Below, piece by piece: positions 1 through 6,669 of a stretch of DNA of 7,136 bases. Location of the stretch: contig CAWUIH010000071.1 in assembly GCA_963922495.1 (NCBI GenBank), forward strand, positions 1 through 7,136, in the 5' to 3' direction. This stretch comes from CAWUIH01 sp963922495 (GTDB lineage Bacteria > Pseudomonadota > Gammaproteobacteria > Coxiellales > Coxiellaceae). The position numbers and the translations under genes were made by a program. Numbering within the stretch: the stretch's first letter is position 1; each line of letters starts with the position of its first letter. Under the pieces are notes generated by a model, which had not been told where the DNA came from, did no database searches, and saw nothing but the letters and a program-made list of their open reading frames with translations.

Positions 1-546
1 GTCAGGGAAAAAAAATGGATTTTGTTCAATATCCTCAAAGTCTACTTTTTCTGCTTGAATATTGCCAATTTGCGACACATATCCAAAAATTTTTAACCCT
101 ATTTGTTGTTGCAAGTATTTTTTAGCAATCACACCAGCAGCAACCCGCATCACAGTTTCACGTGCTGAAGAGCGCCCCCCTCCGCGATAATCGCGATTGC
201 TATACTTTTTGAAATAAGTATAGTCTGCGTGCCCAGGTCGGAATAAATCTTTTATTTTGGAGTAATCTCTTGGACGTTGGTCACGATTTTCTATCATTAA
301 CGCGATTGGTGTGCCAGTAGTCTTGCCCGCAAACACCCCTGATAAGATTTTCACGGTATCAGGTTCGTGTCGTTGCGAAGTGTACTGCGAAGCCCCTGTT
401 TTTCGCCGCGCGATATCACCCTCAAAGTCTTGCTCTGATAGCTCAAGTCCTGAAGGACAACCATCGACAATCGCTACCAATGCCGGACCATGACTCTCGC
501 CTGCAGTGGTGACCACAAAATTTTTACCAATACTATTTCCAGCCAT
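1..546 (-). CDS. aroC: Chorismate synthase, N-terminal 182 residues (cut by window edge)
   Basis: Chorismate synthase converts 5-enolpyruvylshikimate-3-phosphate to chorismate, the last step of the shikimate pathway, in the cytoplasm, using reduced FMN. The frame starts at ATG 546 with MAGNSIGKNF, the usual family N-terminus, and stays open to the window edge. Family signatures are visible: GESHG at residues 16-20, RRKTGASQYTSQR around 47-59, the FRPGHADYTY block at 102-111, and RGGGRSSARE at 121-130 followed by MRVAAG. The last visible residues, NPFFFPD, match the conserved NPFFxPD region near residue 180, so about half of a roughly 350-residue protein is present and the missing half lies beyond position 1. 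An eight-A run at 8-15 does not break the frame. It is transcribed divergently from the Smr gene. Identification is essentially certain from the motifs. Confidence 0.97.
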   Translation of the reverse strand, partial: MAGNSIGKNFVVTTAGESHGPALVAIVDGCPSGLELSEQDFEGDIARRKTGASQYTSQRHEPDTVKILSGVFAGKTTGTPIALMIENRDQRPRDYSKIKDLFRPGHADYTYFKKYSNRDYRGGGRSSARETVMRVAAGVIAKKYLQQQIGLKIFGYVSQIGNIQAEKVDFEDIEQNPFFFPD

Positions 547-574
547 ACGACTCTCAAAGCAATTAATACTTTGA

Positions 575-603
575 TTTATAATAATATTTGCAGTGTTTCG
601 CAA
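575..603 (-). promoter_or_regulatory. Probable sigma70-type promoter for aroC
   Basis: Read on the minus strand, TTGCGA (598-603) and TATAAA (575-580) are separated by exactly 17 bases, matching 4 of 6 and 5 of 6 consensus positions. The predicted transcript start is about 20 bases upstream of the aroC ATG. A short GAGAG purine stretch before the ATG could serve as ribosome binding site. Assigned by pattern only. Confidence 0.5.
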
Positions 604-616
604 ACTATGCTATCAA
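588..616 (+). promoter_or_regulatory. Possible promoter for the smr-udk pair, overlapping the aroC promoter
   Basis: On the plus strand TTGCAG (588-593) and TATCAA (611-616) are separated by 17 bases. The match is weaker than for aroC (3 of 6 and 4 of 6). The elements interleave with the aroC -35 and spacer, so polymerase could not occupy both at once. A short inverted repeat, TTTGC (587-591) and GCAAA (600-604), lies in the shared segment and could be an operator half-site pair or chance. Confidence 0.3.
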
Positions 617-658
617 AATATCGAGATTAAGTGTTTATTCTAACAAGTCGGCCAAAGC

Positions 659-1222
659 ATGTCAGACAAAAAGTTGATTAGCGAACAAGAATCACAGTTA
701 TTTCGTAACAGCGTTGGCGACATTACCCCACTAAAATCCAACCAAACAACTCTGCATCCTCAATTTGGCAATAGCAATTCATGCATCAAACAACACGACA
801 AGCCAGTATCCAATGTAAAATCGAGGCACTATTCACTCGAAGACCCCCTGGAGTGGAAAAAAGCCGATGACATTCTGAGCTTTACCAAAAATGGCATGCC
901 ACCCAAACGCTTACGCGCCCTTAAACGTGGTCAAATACTGATTGAAGCCACATTAGATTTGCATCACTACACCGCATTTACAGCTTTCGAGGCACTAAAG
1001 GGATTTATTGCAACTTGCAACGCGGAACACAAAAAATGTATATTAATCATACATGGCAAAGGGAATTTATCGCAACAATCGAAGCCCGTGTTGAAAAGCC
1101 ATCTCAATGAGTGGCTGAGAAAATTTCAAGAAGTGCTTGCATTTCATTCTGCAATACCCAAACACGGTGGTACAGGTGCTCTGTACGTCCTTTTAAAGAG
1201 AAAAAAAATTCATGAAAAATAA
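659..1222 (+). CDS. Smr-domain protein, SmrA/SmrB-like putative endonuclease
   Basis: This 187-residue protein carries a C-terminal Smr (small MutS-related) domain, a fold found in nucleases acting on DNA or RNA; Escherichia coli SmrB cleaves mRNA at collided ribosomes. The domain signatures are LDLH at residues 99-102 (the catalytic-type DxH), IHGKG at 131-135 (the HGxG loop), and KHGGTGALYVLL at 168-179. The N-terminal 90 residues are polar and probably flexible, with a short LFRNSVGDITPLK segment near 14-26 resembling the N-termini of SmrA and SmrB. Total length is close to both E. coli paralogues (about 185 residues). The divergent position next to aroC recalls smrB, whereas the HGKG and HGGTGA motifs look more like SmrA, so I do not choose a symbol. 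No good Shine-Dalgarno precedes ATG 659, but an in-frame stop at 641 leaves no upstream alternative. The 3' end overlaps udk by 11 nt. Confidence 0.88.
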   Translation: MSDKKLISEQESQLFRNSVGDITPLKSNQTTLHPQFGNSNSCIKQHDKPVSNVKSRHYSLEDPLEWKKADDILSFTKNGMPPKRLRALKRGQILIEATLDLHHYTAFTAFEALKGFIATCNAEHKKCILIIHGKGNLSQQSKPVLKSHLNEWLRKFQEVLAFHSAIPKHGGTGALYVLLKRKKIHEK

Positions 1223-1844
1223 TATTATCATTATTGGTATTTCTGGTCCCTCCGCCTCTGGAAAAAGTTTGTTGGCAAATACCATTGTCGATGAGATGGG
1301 CACCGATCAAGTCGCTATCATTTCCGAGGACGCTTACTATAAAGATCTAAGCGATATGACATTAGAACAACGGGGCAACCTCAATTTTGATCATCCAAAC
1401 GCCTTGGATCATGCGTTATTGATTAATCATTTAAAGGCATTACAAAGTGGCCGTAGCGTGGAAGTTCCTATTTATGACTACACAAAGCATTGCCGCAAAA
1501 AAGAAACACACCACATTGGTCAACATCGTATCCTAGTTCTCGAAGGCATTTTATTATTCGTCGAACCCGAATTGCGTAATATGATGGATATCCGTATTTT
1601 TATGGATACACCGCTTGATATTTGCCTACTACGACGTTTACATCGAGATCTTATTGAGCGCAATCGCTCGGTAGAGTGTGTCGTATCTCAATATCAAAAA
1701 ACGGTACGTCCAATGTATCTACAATTTATTGAGCCTTCGAAACGCTATGCAGATATTATCGTCCCTCGTGGCGGCGAAAATCGTATTGCCATTGAAATGA
1801 TCCAAGCAAAAATGCGTGAATTGTTAAATCACAGTGATTTCTAA
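1212..1844 (+). CDS. udk: Uridine kinase (uridine/cytidine kinase)
   Basis: Udk phosphorylates uridine and cytidine with a nucleoside triphosphate to give UMP and CMP in cytoplasmic pyrimidine salvage. The 210-residue product is close in length to E. coli Udk (213) and collinear with it. Visible motifs are the P-loop GPSASGKS at residues 12-19, SEDAYYKD at 38-45 (substrate region), NFDHPNALD at 58-66, PIYDY at 86-90, the Walker-B-like VLEGILL at 109-115, the RRLHRD lid segment at 141-146, QYQKTVRPM at 160-168 and ADIIVPRGG at 180-188. ATG 1212 lies inside the end of the smr gene and is preceded by a weak AAAGAG purine tract about 11 nt upstream, so translation is probably coupled to smr. The pairing with smr has no obvious functional logic. 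The frame ends just before the convergent terminator structure. Confidence 0.97.
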   Translation: MKNNIIIIGISGPSASGKSLLANTIVDEMGTDQVAIISEDAYYKDLSDMTLEQRGNLNFDHPNALDHALLINHLKALQSGRSVEVPIYDYTKHCRKKETHHIGQHRILVLEGILLFVEPELRNMMDIRIFMDTPLDICLLRRLHRDLIERNRSVECVVSQYQKTVRPMYLQFIEPSKRYADIIVPRGGENRIAIEMIQAKMRELLNHSDF

Positions 1845-1847
1845 GAA

Positions 1848-1911
1848 AGATTGCGTCAACATCGCCAGCGATGGTTTAAAATCAAACCGCTTAACGCAAT
1901 TTAATTTTTTT
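1848..1911. terminator. Two-way terminator with a three-way-junction fold between udk and sdhE
   Basis: Outer arms ATTGCGT (1850-1856) and ACGCAAT (1894-1900) are perfect inverted repeats, extendable by a G-U and an A-U pair to 1848 and 1902. They enclose two small hairpins: CATCG/CGATG (1860-1864 with 1869-1873, loop CCAG) and GTTT/AAAC (1874-1877 with 1884-1887, six-base loop). On the plus strand the outer stem is followed closely by a seven-T run (1905-1911). On the minus strand it is followed by CTTTCTT. It lies between converging genes, so it probably terminates both transcripts. The plus-strand T-run sits inside the last codons of sdhE. Confidence 0.6.
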
Positions 1912-2133
1912 AATAAGGTCCGTAAAGTGATCAGGCACAGATTGACTACCCAAAACCCAACCATACAATTGCGTGTCATCATGACTTAGTAATTTATCAA
2001 ATTGTTTTTTCTCATCCGGAGATAAATCTTGGAATTTTTTTGTAAAAAAATTTTCAAATAAGATATCTAATTCCATTAATCCGCGCCGACATTTCCACTG
2101 TATTCGTCTATCGTTTTTTACTTGATCAATCAT
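1891..2133 (-). CDS. sdhE: Succinate dehydrogenase assembly factor SdhE (FAD assembly factor)
   Basis: SdhE (YgfY/CptB, Sdh5 family) promotes covalent attachment of FAD to the flavoprotein subunit of succinate dehydrogenase, and of fumarate reductase in some bacteria, in the cytoplasm. The 80-residue product shows the signature RRGLMELD at residues 16-23, containing the RGxxE motif known to be required for flavinylation. It also has the family pattern ILFENFF, LSPDEKKQFDKLLSHDD and LYGWVLG. It is slightly shorter than E. coli SdhE (88 residues), ending soon after the last helix. ATG 2133 gives an N-terminus that aligns with the family. It overlaps the alr stop by 8 nt and has no strong Shine-Dalgarno of its own, which suggests translational coupling. 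It is the last gene of the rpsF operon; no sdh genes lie nearby. Confidence 0.93.
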   Translation of the reverse strand: MIDQVKNDRRIQWKCRRGLMELDILFENFFTKKFQDLSPDEKKQFDKLLSHDDTQLYGWVLGSQSVPDHFTDLIKKIKLR

Positions 2134-3211
2134 CTTTTTCTATTATCTCTACTTTTGAACGTACACCAGATAATAACTGATAGCAGATGGTATCAGCGTG
2201 AGTGGCCACTGTTTCTGCAGGTAACCCCTCTCCCCACAGTGTCACCATATCGCCAAATTTCGCATCGGGTTTACGACGCAAATCAATGGTAATGAAGTCC
2301 ATGGATACACGCCCAACCAATGGGCATATTGTACCATCGACTAAAACAGGTGTGCCACTTTTAGCATGGCGCGGATAACCGTCGGCATAGCCAATCGCCA
2401 CCACCCCCAGTGGCATCGTTTCAGGACATTTCCAGGTACAACCGTAACCTACAAAATCCCCTTTCTTACACTGTTTTACAGCAATAATCTTGGCTTGCAG
2501 CGTCATCACTGGACTCAAGCCCTCATCAAGTCCGCAACGCCCCGACAATGGTGATAATCCATACAGTAATCCACCACAACGCCCCCACTGACGTTTATGA
2601 AGTTGAGGACTTAATAGGCGAGCGGAGCTAGCGATGCTGATTGGACCGTCACAATGCTGTACGAAATCTAAAAACTGAGAAAGTTGATAAGCTGTATATT
2701 GCGGATTTGAATTATCTGCATCTGCCAAATGAGTCATAACACCAAATGGTTTTTTAACTCGCGCTAATTGCTGCAAGCGTTGGTAGACTCTCGGGGCTTC
2801 GTCAATCTGAAAACCCAAACGTCGCATTCCGGTATCAATTTTAAGCCAAATATTGAGTGCGGATGGATACTGGCTATTTTCAAGCATACGCACCTGTTGC
2901 GAGTTATGAATGACTGACGTAATTTGATGTTCAAAAAAACACTCTAAATCTGAGTTACTGAGAAAACCCACCATGACCACAATCGGCTTGGATATGCCGC
3001 TTTTACGCAGAATCAGCGCCTCTTGCAGTGAGGCCACACCAAATGCATCTGCTTTACTCTGCAATAGATGCGCTATCCGAACCGCACCGTGACCATAGCC
3101 ATCACCCTTAACCATAAGTAATACTGGATTATTATTATTGAGTATTTTAATTCTTTCGAGGTTATTATGAATCGCATTAATCGATAGTATTGCTTGAACT
3201 CTACGGCTCAA
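2126..3211 (-). CDS. alr: Alanine racemase (PLP-dependent), TTG start
   Basis: Alr interconverts L- and D-alanine in the cytoplasm, supplying D-alanine for peptidoglycan. The 361-residue protein has the family's usual length. The PLP-binding lysine is K35 in MVKGDGYGHG (usually VVKADAYGHG). The KIDTGMRRLGF block at 124-134 carries the equivalents of the carbamylated lysine and the substrate-contacting arginine. R211 in GRCGGLLYG corresponds to the arginine near the pyridine nitrogen (usually VRPGxxLYG). The catalytic tyrosine is Y256 in VGYGCTW; GYADGYPR is at 274-281 and SMDFITID at 303-310. Several motif residues differ from consensus, but the main catalytic residues are kept. The start is TTG at 3209-3211, inside the dnaB stop (TTGA, 4-nt overlap), preceded by GGTGGAG seven bases upstream. 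The following gene sdhE overlaps by 8 nt. Confidence 0.96.
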   Translation of the reverse strand: MSRRVQAILSINAIHNNLERIKILNNNNPVLLMVKGDGYGHGAVRIAHLLQSKADAFGVASLQEALILRKSGISKPIVVMVGFLSNSDLECFFEHQITSVIHNSQQVRMLENSQYPSALNIWLKIDTGMRRLGFQIDEAPRVYQRLQQLARVKKPFGVMTHLADADNSNPQYTAYQLSQFLDFVQHCDGPISIASSARLLSPQLHKRQWGRCGGLLYGLSPLSGRCGLDEGLSPVMTLQAKIIAVKQCKKGDFVGYGCTWKCPETMPLGVVAIGYADGYPRHAKSGTPVLVDGTICPLVGRVSMDFITIDLRRKPDAKFGDMVTLWGEGLPAETVATHADTICYQLLSGVRSKVEIIEKDD

Positions 3212-4599
3212 GTAGATACTCCACCAAAAGGTGTTGTCGCAATGAATGTTTCGGGGGAATAATTATCAAAGCGTGTATACTGCCCACGAAATGTTAGAAT
3301 AATCTTTCCAATGGGACCATTGCGGTGCTTGGCAATAATAATTTCTGCTTTTCCTTTATCAGACGATTCGGGGTTATAAACCTCATCACGATAAATAAAC
3401 GCAATGACATCAGCATCTTGCTCTAAGGCTCCAGACTCGCGTAAATCTGACATCAATGGCCGTTTATCAGTGCGTGCTTCTAAGCCACGGTTTAACTGCG
3501 ATAAGGCAATAATAGGAACGTTCAATTCCTTAGCAAGTGCTTTGAGGGAGCGTGAAATTTCTGAGATTTCAACACTGCGATTTTCTTTAGAACTCGGCAC
3601 ATGCATTAATTGCAAATAATCCACTGCAATCAACCCCAACTGCCCTTGCTCACGCATCAAACGTCGCGCGCGCGAACGCACCTCACCTGGTGACAAGGCT
3701 GGCGTATCATCAATAAATAACTTTGTTTCAGCCAACAATTCCACTGCACCAGTAATCCGCGGCCAGTCATCATCTTTTAATTGCCCAGTACGTACTTTAT
3801 GTTGATCAATGCTGCACAATGAAGACAACATCCGCATCACTAACGCCTCACTCGGCATCTCCATACTGAAAATCAGTACTGGCAACTTCGCTTTGATTGC
3901 AGCATTTTCAGCAATATTCATCGCAAATACGGTTTTACCCATCGAAGGACGGCCAGCGACGATCACTAAATCCGAGGGCTGTAAGCCGGAAGTTAATTTA
4001 TCTAAATCAGCAAATCCAGTTGAAAGACCCGTCAAATCACCTTTGTGTTGCGATAACTCATCCAATTTATCGGTGGTATGCGTCAGTAATGTGCTAATAA
4101 TCACTGGACCGGAACCACGTTCACGTCTCTCAGCAATACCAAACACCATTTGCTCTGCTGTGTCTAACAATTCACGAATATCACGGCCTTCGGGATTGAA
4201 GGCCTCTTGCGCGATATCAGTACCAGCCGCGATAAGCTGCCGTAAAACTGCACGTTCGCGGACGATATCTGCATAAGCAGTGACGTTTGCAGCAGTGGGT
4301 GTATTCCTAGCTAACTCATAAAGGTAAGTTTCACCGCCTGCCGCATCAAGCTGACCGGACATTTTGAGCGTTGCTAGCAGTGTCACAACGTCCATTGGCT
4401 TGTGTGCATCGACTAGAGCATTAATTGCTTCAAAAATTAAACGGTGATCTTGACGATAAAAATCTTTTGCAGAGAGGCGATCAGCAATTCGATCCCAAGC
4501 ACGATTATCAAGCATCAACGCACCCAATACGGATTGCTCAGCTTCCTGTGAGTGCGGCGGAACTTTGAGGTTCAATCCTTTGGATGCCTGATTTGTCAT
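3208..4599 (-). CDS. dnaB: Replicative DNA helicase DnaB
   Basis: DnaB is the hexameric 5'-3' helicase that unwinds DNA at the replication fork and recruits primase. The 463-residue protein has the normal two-domain plan: an N-terminal primase-interacting domain (about residues 12-115, opening with VPPHSQEAEQSVLGALMLD), a linker (about 145-185), and a RecA-like ATPase domain. ATPase motifs are Walker A GRPSMGKT at 216-223, the catalytic glutamate E247 in FSMEMP, Walker B LIAVDYLQLM at 323-332, the SQLNR sensor at 367-371, SDLRESGALEQDAD at 384-397, and the arginine-finger segment AKHRNGPIG at 423-431. No intein interrupts any motif. ATG 4599 gives the expected N-terminus, although the upstream purine signal is weak. 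It follows rplI by 27 nt and overlaps alr by 4 nt; dnaB-alr adjacency is common in gammaproteobacteria. Confidence 0.98.
   Translation of the reverse strand: MTNQASKGLNLKVPPHSQEAEQSVLGALMLDNRAWDRIADRLSAKDFYRQDHRLIFEAINALVDAHKPMDVVTLLATLKMSGQLDAAGGETYLYELARNTPTAANVTAYADIVRERAVLRQLIAAGTDIAQEAFNPEGRDIRELLDTAEQMVFGIAERRERGSGPVIISTLLTHTTDKLDELSQHKGDLTGLSTGFADLDKLTSGLQPSDLVIVAGRPSMGKTVFAMNIAENAAIKAKLPVLIFSMEMPSEALVMRMLSSLCSIDQHKVRTGQLKDDDWPRITGAVELLAETKLFIDDTPALSPGEVRSRARRLMREQGQLGLIAVDYLQLMHVPSSKENRSVEISEISRSLKALAKELNVPIIALSQLNRGLEARTDKRPLMSDLRESGALEQDADVIAFIYRDEVYNPESSDKGKAEIIIAKHRNGPIGKIILTFRGQYTRFDNYSPETFIATTPFGGVST
3219..3225 (-). promoter_or_regulatory. Ribosome binding site that fixes the TTG start of alr
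   Basis: GGTGGAG on the minus strand lies seven bases before TTG 3211, within the last codons of dnaB. No ATG or GTG near this position gives an N-terminus of family length, so this site is the main support for the TTG start and for coupling of alr to dnaB translation. Confidence 0.7.
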
Positions 4600-4626
4600 G
4601 AGGCTAGTCTAACACGCAAAAATGAC

Positions 4627-5073
4627 TTATTCAGCTTCAACTGTGATGTTTAATTGGGCTACAACGTCGGAATGCAAGCGTAGCATAACACTGTGTTCAC
4701 CGACGACACGAATGGCACCCTCAGGCAGACTAATTTCTTGTTTTTCGACGCTGGCACCTGCCTCAACAAGGGCGGCAGCAATTTCACGAGCACCCACAGA
4801 ACCAAATAATTTACCTTCGTTTGAAGCATTTACTTTGATCACAACACTAACGTCTTTCAATAATTCCGCACGTTGCTTCGCCTTTTCCAACATCAATTCA
4901 GCAGCTTTTTCCAACTCAGTGCGACGTTTTTCAAATTCTGCAATATTTTTAGGTGTTGCAGGCACTGCTTTACCTGTCGGATACAGAAAATTCCGCGCAT
5001 AACCACGCTTGACAACCACTTCGTCACCAATTTGCCCTAAATTTACCATTTTTTGTTGTAATATAACTCGCAT
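4627..5073 (-). CDS. rplI: Large-subunit ribosomal protein bL9
   Basis: bL9 binds 23S rRNA at the base of the L1 stalk and extends outward from the 50S subunit. The 148-residue length is typical. The N-terminal rRNA-binding domain shows VNLGQIGDEVVVKRGYARNF (residues 10-29) followed by LYP, the family signature. A charged central helix (about 41-75, rich in E, K, R and A) links it to the C-terminal domain (about 80-148), which contains KLFGSVGAREIAAAL and ends in LNITVEAE. The start at ATG 5073 has a clear GAGAGG site eight bases upstream that overlaps the stop of the DUF2232 gene, so the two are probably coupled. It lies between the membrane-protein gene and dnaB. Confidence 0.98.
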   Translation of the reverse strand: MRVILQQKMVNLGQIGDEVVVKRGYARNFLYPTGKAVPATPKNIAEFEKRRTELEKAAELMLEKAKQRAELLKDVSVVIKVNASNEGKLFGSVGAREIAAALVEAGASVEKQEISLPEGAIRVVGEHSVMLRLHSDVVAQLNITVEAE

Positions 5074-5080
5074 ATCTAAA

Positions 5081-5087
5081 ACCTCTC
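5081..5087 (-). promoter_or_regulatory. Strong ribosome binding site of rplI
   Basis: GAGAGGT on the minus strand sits eight bases before the rplI ATG. Its first base is the last base of the TAG stop of the upstream DUF2232 gene, so ribosomes finishing that gene would land on it. Confidence 0.65.
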
Positions 5088-5995
5088 TAAGTCATTCGCA
5101 ACAGTGCTGTTCGCTTACGCAAATTGACAACACTGTCAATAAATCCAATAGCAGTCAGCGCAACGATAGCAACTGGCCATAATAGGAAAACAAGTAGCAG
5201 GTAGGTGAGTACCAGTAAAAACACCCATTTTTTGCGAATCGCCACAAGACGATGAATAATACTTAAGCCTGCAAACATAAAAGGTACCAACAATACTGGA
5301 TAGATTTCATATAACCATCCCGCTTTACTAAATAGCCCAATGGTAGCAGCCAACAATATTACCGAAGACAATGGATGCAAATGCAAACTCAAAAACTCTT
5401 TTTTAAATTGTCCTGGTGAAAAGATAGACGTTTCCCAAAATCTCGCAAGAATCAAAGCCATACTCAGGAAAACACTCACCAACGACACCATCATTCCCAA
5501 GAAGATCGGTGCAAAATGTATTACCGCTTGATGCTTACTTATATCATTCAGTTGGTCAAGCGGCACGATATGCTGAGTTTTCATCATGTGGATTAGCAGT
5601 TGCGTCGAGATATCTATAATATGAGGAACAGTAAAATAAATCACTGCGGTGATAATGGCACCTAACGCTGCTAAACCTTGAAAAACCCAACGCCACTGAT
5701 TCGTTCGACGCAATATAAGAGCGATTACGAAATCAATCACCAAAAAAGCAAATACTCTAAGCGAGTTTTCAAAATTATAATTCTGACGCGCAATAAGAAA
5801 AGCAAGCATCGGAATCATGACAAATGCCAAAATCACCAGGCCACTTTTTGCTCCTTTGCGTAAAGTCACGAAGCCTAATACGGTTCCTGAAAGCATCAAC
5901 CCGATCAAACCTATATCAGGTATCAATATCAGAGCGAGTGCTACCAAAGCAGCACGGATATTTTCACCTAATAAGTATTTGCCAAAATTCTTCAT
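5087..5995 (-). CDS. DUF2232 (YybS-like) multi-pass inner-membrane protein
   Basis: The 302-residue, strongly hydrophobic protein has about eight predicted membrane segments (roughly residues 14-46 as a pair, then 51-69, 79-96, 105-124, 158-184, 210-224, 229-247 and 257-285). There is a loop with several histidines and polar residues between about 125 and 157. The block ARFWE (184-188) followed by SPGQFKKEFLSLHLHP (193-208) and the C-terminal GFIDSVVNLRKR (284-295) are characteristic of the DUF2232 proteins found between rpsR and rplI in many gammaproteobacteria. The biochemical role is unknown to me. The positive C-terminus suggests a cytoplasmic end. ATG 5995 overlaps the rpsR stop by one base (TAATG), a typical coupled start with no strong Shine-Dalgarno. 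The cytoplasmic ribosomal genes on both sides do not predict a membrane function. Confidence 0.85.
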   Translation of the reverse strand: MKNFGKYLLGENIRAALVALALILIPDIGLIGLMLSGTVLGFVTLRKGAKSGLVILAFVMIPMLAFLIARQNYNFENSLRVFAFLVIDFVIALILRRTNQWRWVFQGLAALGAIITAVIYFTVPHIIDISTQLLIHMMKTQHIVPLDQLNDISKHQAVIHFAPIFLGMMVSLVSVFLSMALILARFWETSIFSPGQFKKEFLSLHLHPLSSVILLAATIGLFSKAGWLYEIYPVLLVPFMFAGLSIIHRLVAIRKKWVFLLVLTYLLLVFLLWPVAIVALTAIGFIDSVVNLRKRTALLRMT

Positions 5996-6219
5996 TATTG
6001 ATGTGTGTCACAGTAAGGCAGTAACGCCAAGTAACGTGCAAGCTTGATGGCTTGTGACAATTGACGCTGGTATTTAGCACTGGTGCCAGTAATTCGACTT
6101 GGCACAATACGCCCTGATTCCATAATATATTCTTGTAATAAATCTATATCCTTGTAGTCAATAACTTTATTCTTTGGTCTGAAAGCACATGCTTTTCTGC
6201 GACGATGGTAAGAACGCAT
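5995..6219 (-). CDS. rpsR: Small-subunit ribosomal protein bS18
   Basis: bS18 pairs with bS6 and binds the central domain of 16S rRNA on the 30S platform. The 74-residue product matches the family length. A basic N-terminus (RSYHRRRKACAFRPK, residues 2-16) is followed by VIDYKD (19-24), ESGRIVPSRITG (34-45) and QRQLSQAIKLARYLALLPY (51-69), all diagnostic. ATG 6219 has a good GAGGTG site four bases upstream (6224-6229). It starts 22 nt after rpsF. No priB gene lies between rpsF and rpsR, unlike E. coli. The stop overlaps the next start by one base. Confidence 0.98.
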   Translation of the reverse strand: MRSYHRRRKACAFRPKNKVIDYKDIDLLQEYIMESGRIVPSRITGTSAKYQRQLSQAIKLARYLALLPYCDTHQ

Positions 6220-6241
6220 ATTTCACCTCGTATAATTAGTT

Positions 6242-6649
6242 TTAGTTGTCGTCGTTTGAACTAGCAGCAACGCCTGCCTTTTCAAGTTGTGGTTGGCGCT
6301 GACGCTCTTGATATGAGTGTCTACCTTTTTCGGCACCTTTCATCATTGGAGAAGCATCAGTGATGGCATGTTTGCGTTTCAGCACCAAGGTACGCAATAC
6401 TGCGTCGTTGTAACGAAAAGCATTTTCAAGATTACTAATCACATCCTGAGCACATTCGATATTCATTAGCAAATAATGAGCTTTGTGAACCTTAGCAATA
6501 GGATAGGCCAATTGACGCCGCCCCCAGTCTTCAGAACGATGAATTTGACCGTTGCCATCACGGATAATCGCTTGATAACGCTCAACCATGGCAGAAACCT
6601 GGCTACTTTGATCAGGATGTACCAGGATTACAATTTCGTAATGTCGCAT
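6242..6649 (-). CDS. rpsF: Small-subunit ribosomal protein bS6
   Basis: bS6 forms a heterodimer with bS18 on the 30S platform. The 135-residue product begins MRHYEIVILVHPDQ, the standard N-terminus, with EDWGRRQLAYPI at 40-51 and FRYNDAVLR at 78-86, the family's conserved blocks. The C-terminal 35 residues are low in hydrophobic content and variable, ending SSNDDN. The tail lacks the terminal glutamate pair that RimK extends in E. coli, so that modification is not expected from the sequence. ATG 6649 is preceded by AAGGGG (6655-6660) five bases upstream. It is the first gene of the seven-gene minus-strand operon, downstream of a good promoter and a leader hairpin. Confidence 0.98.
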   Translation of the reverse strand: MRHYEIVILVHPDQSSQVSAMVERYQAIIRDGNGQIHRSEDWGRRQLAYPIAKVHKAHYLLMNIECAQDVISNLENAFRYNDAVLRTLVLKRKHAITDASPMMKGAEKGRHSYQERQRQPQLEKAGVAASSNDDN

Positions 6650-6669
6650 AACGACCCCTTTTGGTTAGA

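Noticed and set aside
1..30. Possible frameshift in aroC at the eight-A run
   Set aside because: The frame reads NPFFFPD straight through the run, matching the conserved NPFFxPD motif, so the reading frame is intact.
1104..1310. Minus-strand frame across the smr/udk junction
   Set aside because: It is antisense to two recognised genes and has no supporting signal.
3809..4276. A 155-codon open frame on the plus strand opposite dnaB
   Set aside because: It is fully antisense to a highly conserved dnaB frame, has serine- and isoleucine-rich composition typical of shadow frames, and shows no ribosome binding site or family motif.
3208..4599. Intein or mobile insertion in DnaB
   Set aside because: DnaB is a frequent intein host, but Walker A, Walker B and the arginine-finger region are contiguous and the length is normal.
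4622..5002. A 126-codon open frame on the plus strand opposite rplI
   Set aside because: It lies entirely antisense to rplI and is rich in S, T, A and N; the minus-strand bL9 is unmistakable.
6219..6242. A priB gene between rpsF and rpsR as in E. coli
   Set aside because: Only 22 bases separate the two genes, so no priB is present here.
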